Assembly (NCBI GenBank): GCA_030447445.1
Contig: JAUJOW010000012.1
Span: 19,214 to 83,213 of the forward strand
DNA: 64,000 nucleotides
Source of the DNA: Acidimicrobiales bacterium
Lineage (GTDB): Bacteria > Actinomycetota > Acidimicrobiia > Acidimicrobiales > Iamiaceae
Direction of reading: 5' to 3'
Part shown: piece after piece, positions 19,604-30,032 of the stretch
Numbering within the stretch: position 1 is the stretch's first letter
Layout: every line of letters begins with the position of its first letter
The notes under the pieces: model-generated
The model's database searches: none
What the model was told of the DNA's origin: nothing
What the model saw: only the letters and a program-made list of their open reading frames with translations
Position numbers and translations under genes: made by a program

Positions 19604-19834
19604 ATGAGCGATCAGCAAGGCATCCCCGAGATCGATCCGTCCCTCGAAGGGTCCAACCTCGAGAAGGACCCGGACTCCTGGGTCACCGGTGACGAGGCCA
19701 TGACCGGCGCCCAGGCCTCCTACCTCAGGACCCTCTCGGACCAGGCCGGGGAGCCCTTCGACGAGAAGCTGTCCAAGGCCGAGGCCTCGAAGCGCATCGA
19801 CGAGCTGCAGGAACGCACCGGCCGCGGTCGCTGA
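19604..19834 (+). CDS. DUF3072 domain protein
   Basis: This 76-aa soluble acidic protein matches the DUF3072 pattern: KDPDSWVTGDEAMTGAQASY then LRTLSDQAGEPFDEKLSKAEASKRIDELQERTGR. The family is widespread in actinobacteria and of unknown function. The C-terminal half resembles a SAP- or LEM-like helical hairpin (inference). The track starts 132 bp too early, inside the groEL terminator region. ATG 19604 is preceded by a TATGGT -10. Confidence 0.85.
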   Translation: MSDQQGIPEIDPSLEGSNLEKDPDSWVTGDEAMTGAQASYLRTLSDQAGEPFDEKLSKAEASKRIDELQERTGRGR

Positions 19835-19853
19835 CCGGCCGGCGGGTGGTCGG

Positions 19854-19859
19854 TACGCT
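19854..19859 (+). promoter_or_regulatory. -10 element of the 56-aa ORF
   Basis: TACGCT ends 6 nt before the ATG at 19866; a leaderless start is predicted. Confidence 0.45.
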
Positions 19860-19865
19860 GCGACG

Positions 19866-20036
19866 ATGAAGCCGCTCATCGCCGACCCCGCCAAGCTGTT
19901 GGCCCACTGGATGGAGTGGGAGCGAGGCGAGACCCCGCCGGGACGGGTGATGAGCAACCTCAAGACCGGCGGGCTCCGGGAGGTCCTCGAACAGCTCGCT
20001 GACGAGTCGCGGGAGGCCGACCCCGCTGGCCGCTGA
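19866..20036 (+). CDS. 56-aa hypothetical protein (not in ORF track)
   Basis: The frame encodes 56 residues starting MKPLIADPAKLLAHWMEWER and containing TPPGRVMSNLKTGGLREVLEQL. It is too short for the ORF track. Support comes from a TACGCT -10 exactly 6 nt upstream of the ATG, a location between two real genes, and a protein-like composition (two Trp, amphipathic helices). No known domain is recognised. It may be cotranscribed with the NUDIX gene 88 bp downstream. Confidence 0.65.
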   Translation: MKPLIADPAKLLAHWMEWERGETPPGRVMSNLKTGGLREVLEQLADESREADPAGR

Positions 20037-20124
20037 GCGGCCCGAACCCGTCCGCCGGGGTGGGCCCCAGCGCATCCCGAGGCCGCCTGGGGTCGGACCC
20101 GGCGAACCGGCGCCGTGGGCGGAC

Positions 20125-20799
20125 ATGGTCGCCACCCTGGGCCGGGTCGGGGTCGACGATGTCCGGGCCGCCCTCGCCGCTGCCGGCCCGGCCCGTCCCT
20201 CGATCGTCGAGCAGCTCGGCTTCGGCGGGATGGCCGTCCCCGAGCGGATCCGCTCGGCCAGCCGAGCGGTGCGTCCCCGACCCTCGGCCGTCCTCGTGCC
20301 CCTCTACGACCACGAGGGCGAGGCATGGGTGGTGCTCACCCGGCGAGCCGCTCACATGCGGTCCCACAGCGGCGAGGTCAGCTTCCCCGGCGGCGGTCAG
20401 GAGCCCGGCGACGTCGATCTCGTCGCCACCGCGCTCCGGGAGGCCTACGAGGAGACCAGTCTCGACCGGGAGTCGGTCGAGATCATCGGCGAGCTCGACC
20501 ACCTGGCCACCGTCACCAGCCGGTCGTTCATCGTGCCCTTCGTCGGCGTGGTGCCCGGCCGCCCCCGGCTCACACCCCACGCCGAGGAGGTCGAGGCCAT
20601 CCTCCACGTGCCCCTGTCCGAGCTGCTGCTCGAGGGGGTGTTCAGGGAGGAGCGCTGGGGGTTCGGAGCCGTCCAGCGGCCGATCGTGTTCTTCGAGCTG
20701 GTGGGGGACACGGTGTGGGGGGCGACCGCAGCGATGCTGCGCCAGCTCCTCGGGCTCGTCACCGGCACCGTCGCCCGCGGCGAGCTGGGCCACGATTGA
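20125..20799 (+). CDS. NUDIX hydrolase, CoA-pyrophosphatase type
   Basis: The 224-aa protein has a NUDIX box in GGGQEPGDVDLVATALREAY followed by EETSL. It also has the preceding RRAAHMRSHSGEVSFPGG stretch that marks the NudL/CoA-diphosphatase subfamily, which cleaves CoA to 3',5'-ADP and phosphopantetheine. The usual Gly after EE is Ser here. ATG 20125 is the first in-frame ATG, and the frame is open for some distance upstream. The substrate assignment is from family resemblance only. Confidence 0.82.
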   Translation: MVATLGRVGVDDVRAALAAAGPARPSIVEQLGFGGMAVPERIRSASRAVRPRPSAVLVPLYDHEGEAWVVLTRRAAHMRSHSGEVSFPGGGQEPGDVDLVATALREAYEETSLDRESVEIIGELDHLATVTSRSFIVPFVGVVPGRPRLTPHAEEVEAILHVPLSELLLEGVFREERWGFGAVQRPIVFFELVGDTVWGATAAMLRQLLGLVTGTVARGELGHD

Positions 20800-20847
20800 G
20801 TGCGTGTCGGGTGCCTGTCCGACCAGGACGGTGCCACGGGTGGCCGG

Positions 20848-20853
20848 TAGGTT
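20848..20853 (+). promoter_or_regulatory. -10 element of ctaC
   Basis: TAGGTT ends 8 nt before the GTG at 20862; a leaderless or near-leaderless start is predicted. Confidence 0.45.
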
Positions 20854-20861
20854 GGCCGGCG

Positions 20862-21599
20862 GTGCCTGCTGGACGTGCCACCCGGCTGCTCGGCCTGCTC
20901 GGGCTCCTCGGCCTCACGCTCCTGACGGCATGCTCGGAGGCCCCGTCGCTCGGAGCTCCCGATCCCGCCTCGGAGCAGGGCCGTGAGATCGAAAACCTGT
21001 GGCGGGGCACCGTGGTCGCCGCCCTGGTCGTCGGCGCCATCGTCTGGGGCCTGATCCTGTGGTCGATCGTGCGCTACCGCAAGCGCAACGACGACGTGCC
21101 CGACCAGAGCCCCTACAACGTGCCCATCGAGGCCGTGTACACGATCGTGCCAGTGCTCATCGTGGCCGTCCTCTTCTATTTCACCCTGCGCACCCAGGTC
21201 GACGTCAGGGAGACGAACGCCTCCCCTGACGTCACCGTCGAGGTGGTCGGGTTCCAGTGGCAGTGGCAGTTCCGCTACCCGGGCGAGGACGTCATCGTCA
21301 CCGGCCGCCCCTCGGGCCGGCCCGAGATGGTCCTGCCGGTGGGGCGCACCGTCCGCCTGAGGCTGATCGCCGCCGACGTCAACCACTCCTTCTGGGTGCC
21401 CCGCTTCCTGTCCAAGCGCGATCTGATCCCCGGGATCCGCAACGTGATCGACATCGACACCACCGAGAAGGGGTCCTTCGTCGGGCGCTGCGCCGAGTTC
21501 TGCGGACTCGACCACTGGCGCATGTACTTCTCGGTGCGGGTGGTCGACCCGTCCACCTACGAGGCCTGGCTGGCCGACCAGCAGGAGACCCCCGGATGA
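20862..21599 (+). CDS. ctaC: Cytochrome c oxidase subunit II
   Basis: Subunit II of the aa3 oxidase carries the CuA centre that receives electrons. The 245-aa product starts with a lipoprotein signal (LLTAC lipobox), then two membrane helices (about 50-75 and 90-110). The CuA domain shows [22 protein letters not shown] (both Cys, His and Met ligands) and the aromatic [12 protein letters not shown]. The track begins 747 bp upstream in a shadow. GTG 20862 sits directly before the signal peptide. It overlaps ctaD by 4 bp (ATGA). Confidence 0.95.
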   Translation: MPAGRATRLLGLLGLLGLTLLTACSEAPSLGAPDPASEQGREIENLWRGTVVAALVVGAIVWGLILWSIVRYRKRNDDVPDQSPYNVPIEAVYTIVPVLIVAVLFYFTLRTQVDVRETNASPDVTVEVVGFQWQWQFRYPGEDVIVTGRPSGRPEMVLPVGRTVRLRLIAADVNHSFWVPRFLSKRDLIPGIRNVIDIDTTEKGSFVGRCAEFCGLDHWRMYFSVRVVDPSTYEAWLADQQETPG

Positions 21600-23308
21600 C
21601 CGTGCTCGATGCACCCCGGTCGGCGCCCGAGGAGCCCGAGCACCCCCCCGCGGCGCCCGCCACCGGGCTCCTCGGATGGCTGACCACAACCGATCACAAG
21701 AAGATCGGCATCAGCTACATGGTGACCGCCTTCGGCTTCTTCATGTTCGGTGGTGTCCTCGCCCTCGTGGTGCGGGCCGAGCTCTACAGCCCCGGCTCCC
21801 AGCTCGTCAGCGAAGGCACCTACAACCAGGTCTTCACGATGCACGGCAGCGTCATGATGTACCTGTTCATCGTCCCCTTCGCCTTCGGGTTCGCCAACTT
21901 CATCGTGCCCCTGCACATCGGCGCCGACGAGATGGCGTTCCCCCGCCTCAACGCGCTCAGCTACTGGCTCTACCTGTTCGGCGCGCTCACCATGGTCACC
22001 GGATTCCTCACCGCCGACGGGCCTCCCGCGTTCGGTTGGACGGCCTACGCCCCGCTGTCGGACTCGATCCGCACACCGTCGGTCGGCGCCGACCTGTGGC
22101 TCATCGCCATCGTGCTGACCGGCCTGTCGAGCGTGCTCGGGGCGGTCAACATCGTGGCCACCGTGTCGGCCATGCGGGCCCCGGGCATGTCGATGTTCCG
22201 CATGCCCATCTTCACCTGGAACATGTTGGTGACGAGCGTGCTGGTGCTGATCGCCTTCCCGGTGCTGACGGCGGCCTGCCTCATGCTCTTGGCCGACCGG
22301 ATGCTCCAAGCCCACATCTTCGACGCCGGGGCCGGCGGTTCACCCATCCTGTGGCAGCACCTGTTCTGGTTCTTCGGCCACCCCGAGGTGTACATCGCCG
22401 CGCTGCCGTTCTTCGGGATCATCACCGAGGTGCTGGCGGTGTTCTCGTGGCGACCGGTGTTCGGGTACAAGGGCCTGGTCTTCGCCACGCTGGGCATCGC
22501 GTCGCTGTCGGTGGGCGTGTGGGCGCACCACATGTTCGCCACCGGCGCCGTCGAGGTCGGCTTCTTCAGCGGGCTCTCCTACCTGATCGCCGTGCCCACG
22601 GGGGTCAAGTTCTTCAACTGGATCGGCACCCTCTGGAAGGGGCGGTTGACGTTTCCCACGCCGATGCTGTTCGCCATCGGCTTCCTCCTCCTGTTCCTGC
22701 TCGGCGGTCTGACCGGCGTGATCCTGGCCTCGCCTCCGGTCGACTACCACCTCCATGACTCCTACTTCGTGGTCGCCCACATGCACTACGTGCTCTTCGG
22801 CGGCTCGGCCTTCGCCCTGTTCGCCGGGATCTACTACTGGTACCCGAAGTTCACCGGCAAGCGGCTGCACGAGGGCTGGGGCAAGCTCCACTTCGCCCTG
22901 ATGTTCATCGGGTTCAACCTCACCTTCCTCGTCCAGCACCGGCTCGGGCTCGAGGGCATGCCCCGCCGCGTGGCCGACTACCTGCCGTCGGACGGCTTCA
23001 CCGACCTCAACCGGGTCTCGTCGGTGGGTTCGGCCCTGCTCGGGATGTCGACGCTTCCGTTCCTCTGGAACCTCTGGCGGACTCATCGTCGAGGCGGACC
23101 GGCCGGCGACGACCCGTGGGGCGGCCAGACCCTCGAGTGGGCGACGTCCTCCCCGCCGCCGCCGCACAACTTCGACCGGCTGCCGCCCATCCGGTCGAAC
23201 CGGCCGGTGTGGGACCTGAACCACCCCGTCGGCCCTGACCACCGGTCCGGCGAGACCGAGTACGACCCCGGCGGCCCTCCCGACGGCGAGAAGGCCGGGC
23301 ACCGGTGA
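21596..23308 (+). CDS. ctaD: Cytochrome c oxidase subunit I
   Basis: This is the 12-helix heme-copper subunit that reduces O2 at heme a3-CuB and pumps protons. Markers are [11 protein letters not shown] (heme a ligand His), [10 protein letters not shown] (CuB His and the cross-linked Tyr of A-type oxidases), the HHMFATG pair, and [11 protein letters not shown] (heme a/a3 ligands). The 570-aa length is typical. The start is the ATG overlapping the ctaC stop, not the track's 21257. ctaF overlaps its end by 4 bp. Confidence 0.97.
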   Translation: MTVLDAPRSAPEEPEHPPAAPATGLLGWLTTTDHKKIGISYMVTAFGFFMFGGVLALVVRAELYSPGSQLVSEGTYNQVFTMHGSVMMYLFIVPFAFGFANFIVPLHIGADEMAFPRLNALSYWLYLFGALTMVTGFLTADGPPAFGWTAYAPLSDSIRTPSVGADLWLIAIVLTGLSSVLGAVNIVATVSAMRAPGMSMFRMPIFTWNMLVTSVLVLIAFPVLTAACLMLLADRMLQAHIFDAGAGGSPILWQHLFWFFGHPEVYIAALPFFGIITEVLAVFSWRPVFGYKGLVFATLGIASLSVGVWAHHMFATGAVEVGFFSGLSYLIAVPTGVKFFNWIGTLWKGRLTFPTPMLFAIGFLLLFLLGGLTGVILASPPVDYHLHDSYFVVAHMHYVLFGGSAFALFAGIYYWYPKFTGKRLHEGWGKLHFALMFIGFNLTFLVQHRLGLEGMPRRVADYLPSDGFTDLNRVSSVGSALLGMSTLPFLWNLWRTHRRGGPAGDDPWGGQTLEWATSSPPPPHNFDRLPPIRSNRPVWDLNHPVGPDHRSGETEYDPGGPPDGEKAGHR

Positions 23309-23715
23309 GTTTCCAGGATGACGCCGGGCGGACCGACGACAGCCCGGGCTTCGACGTGCAGGCCCGCATCTTCACCGCCATCGGCGTGTTCGTCACCGTG
23401 GTCTCGATCGTCTACGGGTTCATCAGCTACGAGTGGGCGGGGACGGTCATGCTCTCCCTGACCAGCGGCCTGGCCTTCCTCACCGGCGCCTACCTCGGCT
23501 GGCGCAAGCCGAGCCACGGGACCGTCGAGGACGCCGAGCACGCCGACGACGAGCCCTGGTTCCCGTCGGCCAGCATCTGGCCTTTCGCGGTGGGCGCCGG
23601 TGCCGCCCTCGTGGCCAACGGGCTGCTGCTCGGCACGTGGCTCCTGGCCCCGTCCGTGGTCGTCCTCGCCTACGCCGTGGCCGGCTTCGTGCTCCAGAGC
23701 CGCCGCCGGGCCTGA
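23305..23715 (+). CDS. ctaF: Cytochrome c oxidase subunit IV
   Basis: CtaF is the small actinobacterial subunit IV of the aa3 oxidase. The 136-aa sequence has four hydrophobic segments in two pairs, split by an acidic loop ([20 protein letters not shown]), the standard CtaF layout. The GTG start overlaps the ctaD stop (GTGA). The gene ends tail-to-tail with qcrB, with one base between the stops. Confidence 0.88.
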   Translation: MSFQDDAGRTDDSPGFDVQARIFTAIGVFVTVVSIVYGFISYEWAGTVMLSLTSGLAFLTGAYLGWRKPSHGTVEDAEHADDEPWFPSASIWPFAVGAGAALVANGLLLGTWLLAPSVVVLAYAVAGFVLQSRRRA

Positions 23716-23716
23716 G

Positions 23717-25147
23717 TTAGTCGGCCGGGGTGGGGCGGGGGTCGGGGCGGGGTCGGTCTCGGGTGCGACGGGGCGGGGGGACCGGCTTCGGGACCGTCTC
23801 GCCGCGGGCCACCTCCCGGTCCACGAGGTCACGGCACAGCCGGTAGGCGATCCACCCGGCCACCGGCGGAGCGACCAGGCAGAGGATGCGGAACGCCCAC
23901 AGCACGGCGTTCACCGACAGCCCGAAGGTCGTGGCCGTCACGTCGGTGGACGCCGACAGGGTCAGCACCGTGTAGAAGGCGAGGGTGGCGACGCCGAGGG
24001 CCGTGCGCACGGGCCGGTCGCGGGGGCGATCGAGTAGGTGATGCTCGGCCCGGTCGCCGGTGCGACGAGCCTCGAGGAACGGCCAGGCGAAGAGGGCGGC
24101 GAAGGTGAGCCCGGCCAGGAGCACGGCGGGGAAGAACGGAGCCGGCACCTCGAAGCCGAAGGCCCGGATCTCCCACGCCGGCCAGACCCGCAGGGCGCCG
24201 TCGAGCCAGCCCATGTACCAGTCGGGCTGCGAGGCGGCCGACACCTCCGCAGGGTCGAACGGGCCGTACAACCACACCGGGTTGATCTGGGCCAGGCCAC
24301 CCATGGCCGAGAGCACGGCGGCGGTGATGAGCATCAGGCCGATGGACTTGAAGGCGAAGCTCGGCCACACCCGCTCGCCCACCACGTTGTCCTCGCGGCG
24401 CTCACCGCCGCCGAACTGGGTGTGCTTCTGGCGGACGACCAGGCCCAGGTGGGCCCCGAGGAGGGCGATGATGGCGGCCGGCGCCAACAGGATGTGGATG
24501 ACGTAGAGGCGGGAGATGATGTCGGGCCCGGGGAACTCGCCCCCGAACAGCAGGGACGCCACCCAGGTGCCGGCCACCGGGATCGAGAGGGCGATCGAGT
24601 AGGCGATGCGCAGGCCGGTGCCGGAGAGTTGATCGTCGAGCAGCGAGTAACCGGCGAACCCGTTGAAGATGCCGAGGATCAGGAGGGTGACCCCGATCAT
24701 CCAGTTCAGCTCGCGCGGGCGGCGGAAGGCGCCCGTGAAGAAGACCCGCATGAGGTGCACGACGATGGCGGCGAGGAACAGCAGCGCCGCCCAGTGGTGG
24801 ATCTGTCGCATCACCAGACCGGCTCGCACGTCGAAGCTGAGATCGAGGGCCGACCGGTATGCCTCGGTCATCTCGACGCCCTGCAGCGGCTCATAGCTGC
24901 CGGTGTAGATCACCTCCTCCTGGCTCGGCGAGAAGAAGAAGGTGAGGTAGACGCCCGTGGCGAGCAGCACGACGAACGAGTAGAGGGCCAGCTCCCCGAT
25001 GAGGAACGACCAGTGGTCGGGGAACACCTTGCCGAGCGCCGACCGGGCGAACTTGGCGGCGCCGAGGCGGCTGTCGAGCCAGCGAGCGGTGCGCCGGGTC
25101 ACCAGGCGGTCGGGCTTGGAGTGGCGGCGACGGCGAAGCGGTGCCAC
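23717..25147 (-). CDS. qcrB: Cytochrome bc1 complex cytochrome b subunit
   Basis: QcrB is the quinol-oxidising di-heme b subunit of the actinobacterial bcc complex. The 476-aa protein shows heme-ligand helices HHWAALLFLAAIVVHLMRVF and YVIHILLAPAAI...LGAHLGLV, plus PDWYMGW, an equivalent of the Qo PEWY motif. The C-terminus is a long basic/proline tail. The GTG start is one base after the qcrA stop. It is the last gene of ctaE-qcrC-qcrA-qcrB. Confidence 0.95.
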   Translation of the reverse strand: MAPLRRRRHSKPDRLVTRRTARWLDSRLGAAKFARSALGKVFPDHWSFLIGELALYSFVVLLATGVYLTFFFSPSQEEVIYTGSYEPLQGVEMTEAYRSALDLSFDVRAGLVMRQIHHWAALLFLAAIVVHLMRVFFTGAFRRPRELNWMIGVTLLILGIFNGFAGYSLLDDQLSGTGLRIAYSIALSIPVAGTWVASLLFGGEFPGPDIISRLYVIHILLAPAAIIALLGAHLGLVVRQKHTQFGGGERREDNVVGERVWPSFAFKSIGLMLITAAVLSAMGGLAQINPVWLYGPFDPAEVSAASQPDWYMGWLDGALRVWPAWEIRAFGFEVPAPFFPAVLLAGLTFAALFAWPFLEARRTGDRAEHHLLDRPRDRPVRTALGVATLAFYTVLTLSASTDVTATTFGLSVNAVLWAFRILCLVAPPVAGWIAYRLCRDLVDREVARGETVPKPVPPPRRTRDRPRPDPRPTPAD

Positions 25148-25148
25148 G

Positions 25149-26063
25149 TCAGCGGCCCCTGTCCCAGAAGCCCGGGCCGGTCGGCGCCTCGAAGTCGCCT
25201 GTGGCCACCACGAAGCCCTCGTCGTCGATGCGGATGGGGAGGCTGGGCAGCGCCCGGGTGGCGGGGCCGAACACGGGCCGGGCGTCGTCGAGCACGTCGA
25301 AGGTCGACTGGTGGCAGGGGCAGAGGAGGAGGTGCTCGGGAGCCTGGTAGAGGCCCACCGGGCAGCCGAGGTGCGTGCACAGCTTGGAGTAGGCGAGGAG
25401 CTCGGCGGCCTCGCTGGTTCGGTCGCTGGTCTCGGCCCCCGCCGCCCCGTCGTCGGATCGGGAGCGGCCGGGCCGGATGAGCAACGTGGGGGCGTCGGCG
25501 GCGTCGGTGTGGTCCTCGGGGAAGGCGGTCAACAGGCCGTCGACGGCCACCTCGTCAGCCCGGATGGGCCGGTTGGCTTCGTCGACGAGGCGGACCCCGG
25601 CCCGGAACGGGGTGCCCTTGAACCCCCTGCCGGGCCGGGGACCGAGGGAGCGGATGGGGAACACGAGGGCGGCGGCGAGGGCGGCCACGGCGGCCCCCGC
25701 CATCTTGACGAGCAGCCCCCGACGGGCCAGGACGTGCTCGCCCTGCTCGAACTGGGTGGTGAAGGCGGCGATGTCCTCCTCGCTCGACTCGAGGGGCTTG
25801 CGCTCCTCGATGGCCGGGCCGTGGGGCATGAAGTAGCGGGCCCAGACCACGAGCCCGACCCCGAGGCCACCGAGGGCCAGGGCGAGCAGGATGCCCTCCA
25901 GTTGCGGCTGGCCGCCGGTCGAGAACACCACGGCGAGCCCGACGGCCCCCAGGATGCTGACGGCGAAGGCCACGGCGGTGAGGCGCTCGCCCTGCCGGGC
26001 CTGCTCCGGGCGCACCTCCGGGGCGTCCCCGGCCTCGTCCCGTCGTCCTTCGGTCGTCGTCAT
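25149..26063 (-). CDS. qcrA: Cytochrome bc1 complex Rieske iron-sulfur subunit
   Basis: QcrA holds the 2Fe-2S cluster that takes the first quinol electron. Cluster motifs are CTHLGCPV and CPCHQSTFD. The actinobacterial form has three N-terminal membrane helices, visible here as two close together after about residue 25 and a third before the SLGPRPGRG linker. The track begins 84 bp too early. ATG 26063 overlaps the qcrC stop (ATGA) and gives 304 aa. An insert before the first cluster motif, rich in Asp, Ala and Ser, is larger than in some relatives. Confidence 0.93.
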   Translation of the reverse strand: MTTTEGRRDEAGDAPEVRPEQARQGERLTAVAFAVSILGAVGLAVVFSTGGQPQLEGILLALALGGLGVGLVVWARYFMPHGPAIEERKPLESSEEDIAAFTTQFEQGEHVLARRGLLVKMAGAAVAALAAALVFPIRSLGPRPGRGFKGTPFRAGVRLVDEANRPIRADEVAVDGLLTAFPEDHTDAADAPTLLIRPGRSRSDDGAAGAETSDRTSEAAELLAYSKLCTHLGCPVGLYQAPEHLLLCPCHQSTFDVLDDARPVFGPATRALPSLPIRIDDEGFVVATGDFEAPTGPGFWDRGR

Positions 26064-26866
26064 CCCGCCTCGGCCTTCCGGCGGTGGTAGGACCGCTTGC
26101 CGATGACGTATGAGACGAGCAGCAACAAACCCATGCCGAGCACCCACACGAGGAACCCCTCGGGGATGGGGCCGAGCCGGCCGAGGGCGATGCCCCCACG
26201 GTCGTCGGGGTCTTCGAGGTAGCGGACGTAGCGGGCGATGGCATCCACCTCGGCGTCGTCGAGCGCGTCGCGGCCGAACACGGGCATCTGGCCGGGGCCG
26301 ATCCGCATCGCCGCGCCGACCTGGGTCGGGGTGGCCTGGCCGAGGGAGGGCGCCGCCCGCCCGTAGCTGAGCGCCCCTCCCGCCCCGGTGGCGCTGTGGC
26401 AGGCCTGGCAGTTGTCTCTGAACAGCTCCCCGCCCAGGGACAGATCGCCGGTGGCGGCATCGACGTCCGGCACGTCGGGCCCGTCGCCGAGGGTGCCGAC
26501 GTAGGCCACGAGGGCGGCGATCTCGTGCGGTTCGTAGGCTGGCTCCTTGCGCTGGGGGATCTCCTCGGAGCTGGCCAGGGGCATGCGTCCGGTCGTCAGG
26601 TAGTAGTAGGCGGCGGCCTCGCCCGAGTCCTCGAGCGATGGGCCCCGGTCGGCCCCGTCAGGGGCTCGAACGCCCTCGCCGTCGAGACCGTGGCAGCTCG
26701 AACAGCCCACGACGAAGAGCTCACGGCCCTGGGCCACCAGGTCGCCACCGGGCCGCCCCGGCGGGTCTTCCTCCTGGGCTGCCGATCCCGCTCCGAGGAC
26801 CAGGAACAGCGCCGCCGCCAGGACCGGCACGAGGAGGGCGGGGTGGCGCAGTCGACGGAGGGTCAC
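26060..26866 (-). CDS. qcrC: Cytochrome bc1 complex diheme cytochrome c subunit
   Basis: QcrC replaces separate cytochromes c1 and c in actinobacteria, wiring the bcc complex directly to the aa3 oxidase. The 268-aa protein has a signal or anchor segment (about 8-30), two heme c sites CSSCH (Cys55-His59) and CQACH (Cys153-His157), candidate Met ligands in RMPL and QMPVF, and a C-terminal membrane helix (FLVWVLGMGLLLLVSYVIG). A GTG start lies 7 bp after ctaE. Confidence 0.95.
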   Translation of the reverse strand: MTLRRLRHPALLVPVLAAALFLVLGAGSAAQEEDPPGRPGGDLVAQGRELFVVGCSSCHGLDGEGVRAPDGADRGPSLEDSGEAAAYYYLTTGRMPLASSEEIPQRKEPAYEPHEIAALVAYVGTLGDGPDVPDVDAATGDLSLGGELFRDNCQACHSATGAGGALSYGRAAPSLGQATPTQVGAAMRIGPGQMPVFGRDALDDAEVDAIARYVRYLEDPDDRGGIALGRLGPIPEGFLVWVLGMGLLLLVSYVIGKRSYHRRKAEAG

Positions 26867-26873
26867 CGGGTGG

Positions 26874-27437
26874 TCATCGCAAGAGGTAGATGGTGGCGAA
26901 CATGGCCACCCAGACGACGTCGACGAAGTGCCAGTAGTAGGCGCACACGGTCACGCCGGGCCCGACCGGGGCCGCCGATCGGCCACCGACGGCGCCGATG
27001 ACGGCCAGCATGAAGGCGATGCCCCCGAGGACGTGGAGGCCGTGGAAGCCGGTCATGAGGTAGAAGATCGAGCCGTAGGCGTGGGTCGAGATGGAGAAGG
27101 GCAGCTCGACGTACTCGACGGCCTGGTTGGTGAGGAACAGGGCCCCCAGCCCGGCGGTGACTAGCAGCCACCGGACAGCCAGCGACCGGTCTCCCCGCTC
27201 CGCCGCCCGCACGGCGACGTGCATGGTGAAGCTGGACCCGACCAGCACCCCGGTGGCGGCGGTGGTCCGCAGGGTGGCCAGCTCGACACCCTCGGGGGGC
27301 CAGACCAGGTTCTCGGCCCGGAGGGTGAAGTAGGCGGCGAACAGCCCGGCGAAGAACATGAGCTCCGACGAGAGCCACACGACCGTGCCGACGCCGAGCA
27401 ACGACGGACGACGGACGGTCTCGGCAGCAGCGGCCAT
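26874..27437 (-). CDS. ctaE: Cytochrome c oxidase subunit III
   Basis: Subunit III stabilises the aa3 core. The 187-aa sequence has five hydrophobic helices and the signatures SSELMFFAGLFAAYFTLR and MTGFHGLHVLGG, ending YYWHFVDVVWVAMFATIYLLR. ATG 27437 replaces the track start because it follows a TACAGT -10 by 8 nt and gives the normal short N-terminus. It is first in the ctaE-qcrCAB operon, as in mycobacteria. Confidence 0.94.
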   Translation of the reverse strand: MAAAAETVRRPSLLGVGTVVWLSSELMFFAGLFAAYFTLRAENLVWPPEGVELATLRTTAATGVLVGSSFTMHVAVRAAERGDRSLAVRWLLVTAGLGALFLTNQAVEYVELPFSISTHAYGSIFYLMTGFHGLHVLGGIAFMLAVIGAVGGRSAAPVGPGVTVCAYYWHFVDVVWVAMFATIYLLR

Positions 27438-27445
27438 CGCGGTGC

Positions 27446-27451
27446 ACTGTA
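27446..27451 (-). promoter_or_regulatory. -10 element of ctaE-qcrCAB
   Basis: On the minus strand TACAGT ends 8 nt before the ctaE ATG. This one promoter probably drives all four genes. Confidence 0.5.
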
Positions 27452-27567
27452 CGGCTCCCCCTTCCCCCCGGCCGGGTCGGAGCCGTCCGGCGAATGCAGT
27501 GGCGAGGAACCGGACGCTCCGCACGGTCGATCGCCGCCTGCGCTCTCGACGGGAACCGCAGGCGGCG

Positions 27568-27573
27568 TACCGT
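27568..27573 (+). promoter_or_regulatory. -10 element of the CtaG-like gene
   Basis: TACCGT ends 7 nt before the ATG at 27581; a leaderless start is predicted. Confidence 0.5.
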
Positions 27574-27580
27574 CGGGCTG

Positions 27581-28465
27581 ATGCCGCCGCCGTCGGTTCG
27601 CACCGTGGTCCTCGACTGGAGCGTCGACCCCGCCATGGCGCTGCTCGTCGGTTTGGCCGCCTACCTCTACCTGCTCGGCGTGCGGCGGTTGGCCCGGCGC
27701 CGCCCGGGCGGTGACCGGCGGTCTCGCCGCTGGCCCCCGCCGCGCACCTTGGCCTTTGCCGCCGGTCTCCTCACCCTGGTGTTCGCCACCCAGTCCGGCC
27801 TCGCCCGTTACGACACCGTGCTGTTCAGCCTGCACACCGTCCAGCACGTGCTGCTCGGCATGGTCGCGCCGGTGCTGCTCGCCCTCGGCGCCCCCATCAC
27901 GCTCGCACTGCAAGCGTCGGCCCGCCCCACCCATCGGACCCTGCTGCGAGTCGTCCACCATCCCGTCGTGGCGGCCCTGACCCACCCCCTCGTGGCGTGG
28001 GGCCTGTTCGGGGGCACGCTCTTCGCCCTGTACTTCTCGCCGCTGTTCGAGCAGTCACTGCGCAACGACCTCGTCCACCAGGCCGTGCACGTCCACTTCG
28101 TGGCCGCCGGGCTCCTGTTCGCCTGGCCAGCGGTTGGCCTCGACCCGCAACGGCGACGCCTGTCCCACCCGGGCCGGCTGCTCTACGTGCTGATGGCCGT
28201 GCCCTTCCACGCCTTCCTCGGCCTGGCCGTGCTGTCGGCGGCCGAGCAGCCTCTCGGGGCCGACGTGTACGGCGCAGTGGCCCGGGACTGGGGTCCGACG
28301 TTGGCCGTCGACCAGCGCACGGGAGCGGCCGTGCTGTGGGCGCTCGGCGACCTGTTCGGTCTCGTGGCCGGCGCCATCGTCGTCATCCAGTGGATCAAGG
28401 CCGACGAGCGGCGCCAGGCTCGGGAGGACCGCCGCCTCGACGAGGCGATGAAGGTGTCCGGTTAG
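27581..28465 (+). CDS. CtaG-like cytochrome c oxidase assembly factor
   Basis: The 294-aa polytopic membrane protein belongs to the Caa3_CtaG family (PF09678), linked to oxidase maturation, probably copper insertion. It has about seven hydrophobic helices and conserved His-bearing segments: LHTVQHVLLGMVAPVLLALG and LVHQAVHVHFVAAGLLFAW, and VPFHAFLGLA. The start is ATG 27581, 7 nt after a TACCGT -10, rather than the track's 27494. It is divergent from ctaE, consistent with a shared role. Confidence 0.88.
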   Translation: MPPPSVRTVVLDWSVDPAMALLVGLAAYLYLLGVRRLARRRPGGDRRSRRWPPPRTLAFAAGLLTLVFATQSGLARYDTVLFSLHTVQHVLLGMVAPVLLALGAPITLALQASARPTHRTLLRVVHHPVVAALTHPLVAWGLFGGTLFALYFSPLFEQSLRNDLVHQAVHVHFVAAGLLFAWPAVGLDPQRRRLSHPGRLLYVLMAVPFHAFLGLAVLSAAEQPLGADVYGAVARDWGPTLAVDQRTGAAVLWALGDLFGLVAGAIVVIQWIKADERRQAREDRRLDEAMKVSG

Positions 28466-28485
28466 CCCCTCGGTTCGCCCTCGCG

Positions 28486-30019
<1,534 letters not shown>

Positions 30020-30021
<2 letters not shown>

Positions 30022-30025
30022 CGGT
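30020..30025 (+). promoter_or_regulatory. -10 element of the PLP decarboxylase gene
   Basis: TACGGT ends 7 nt before the ATG at 30033 and overlaps the guaB -10, forming a compact bidirectional promoter. Confidence 0.55.
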
Positions 30026-30032
30026 CCCGGCA

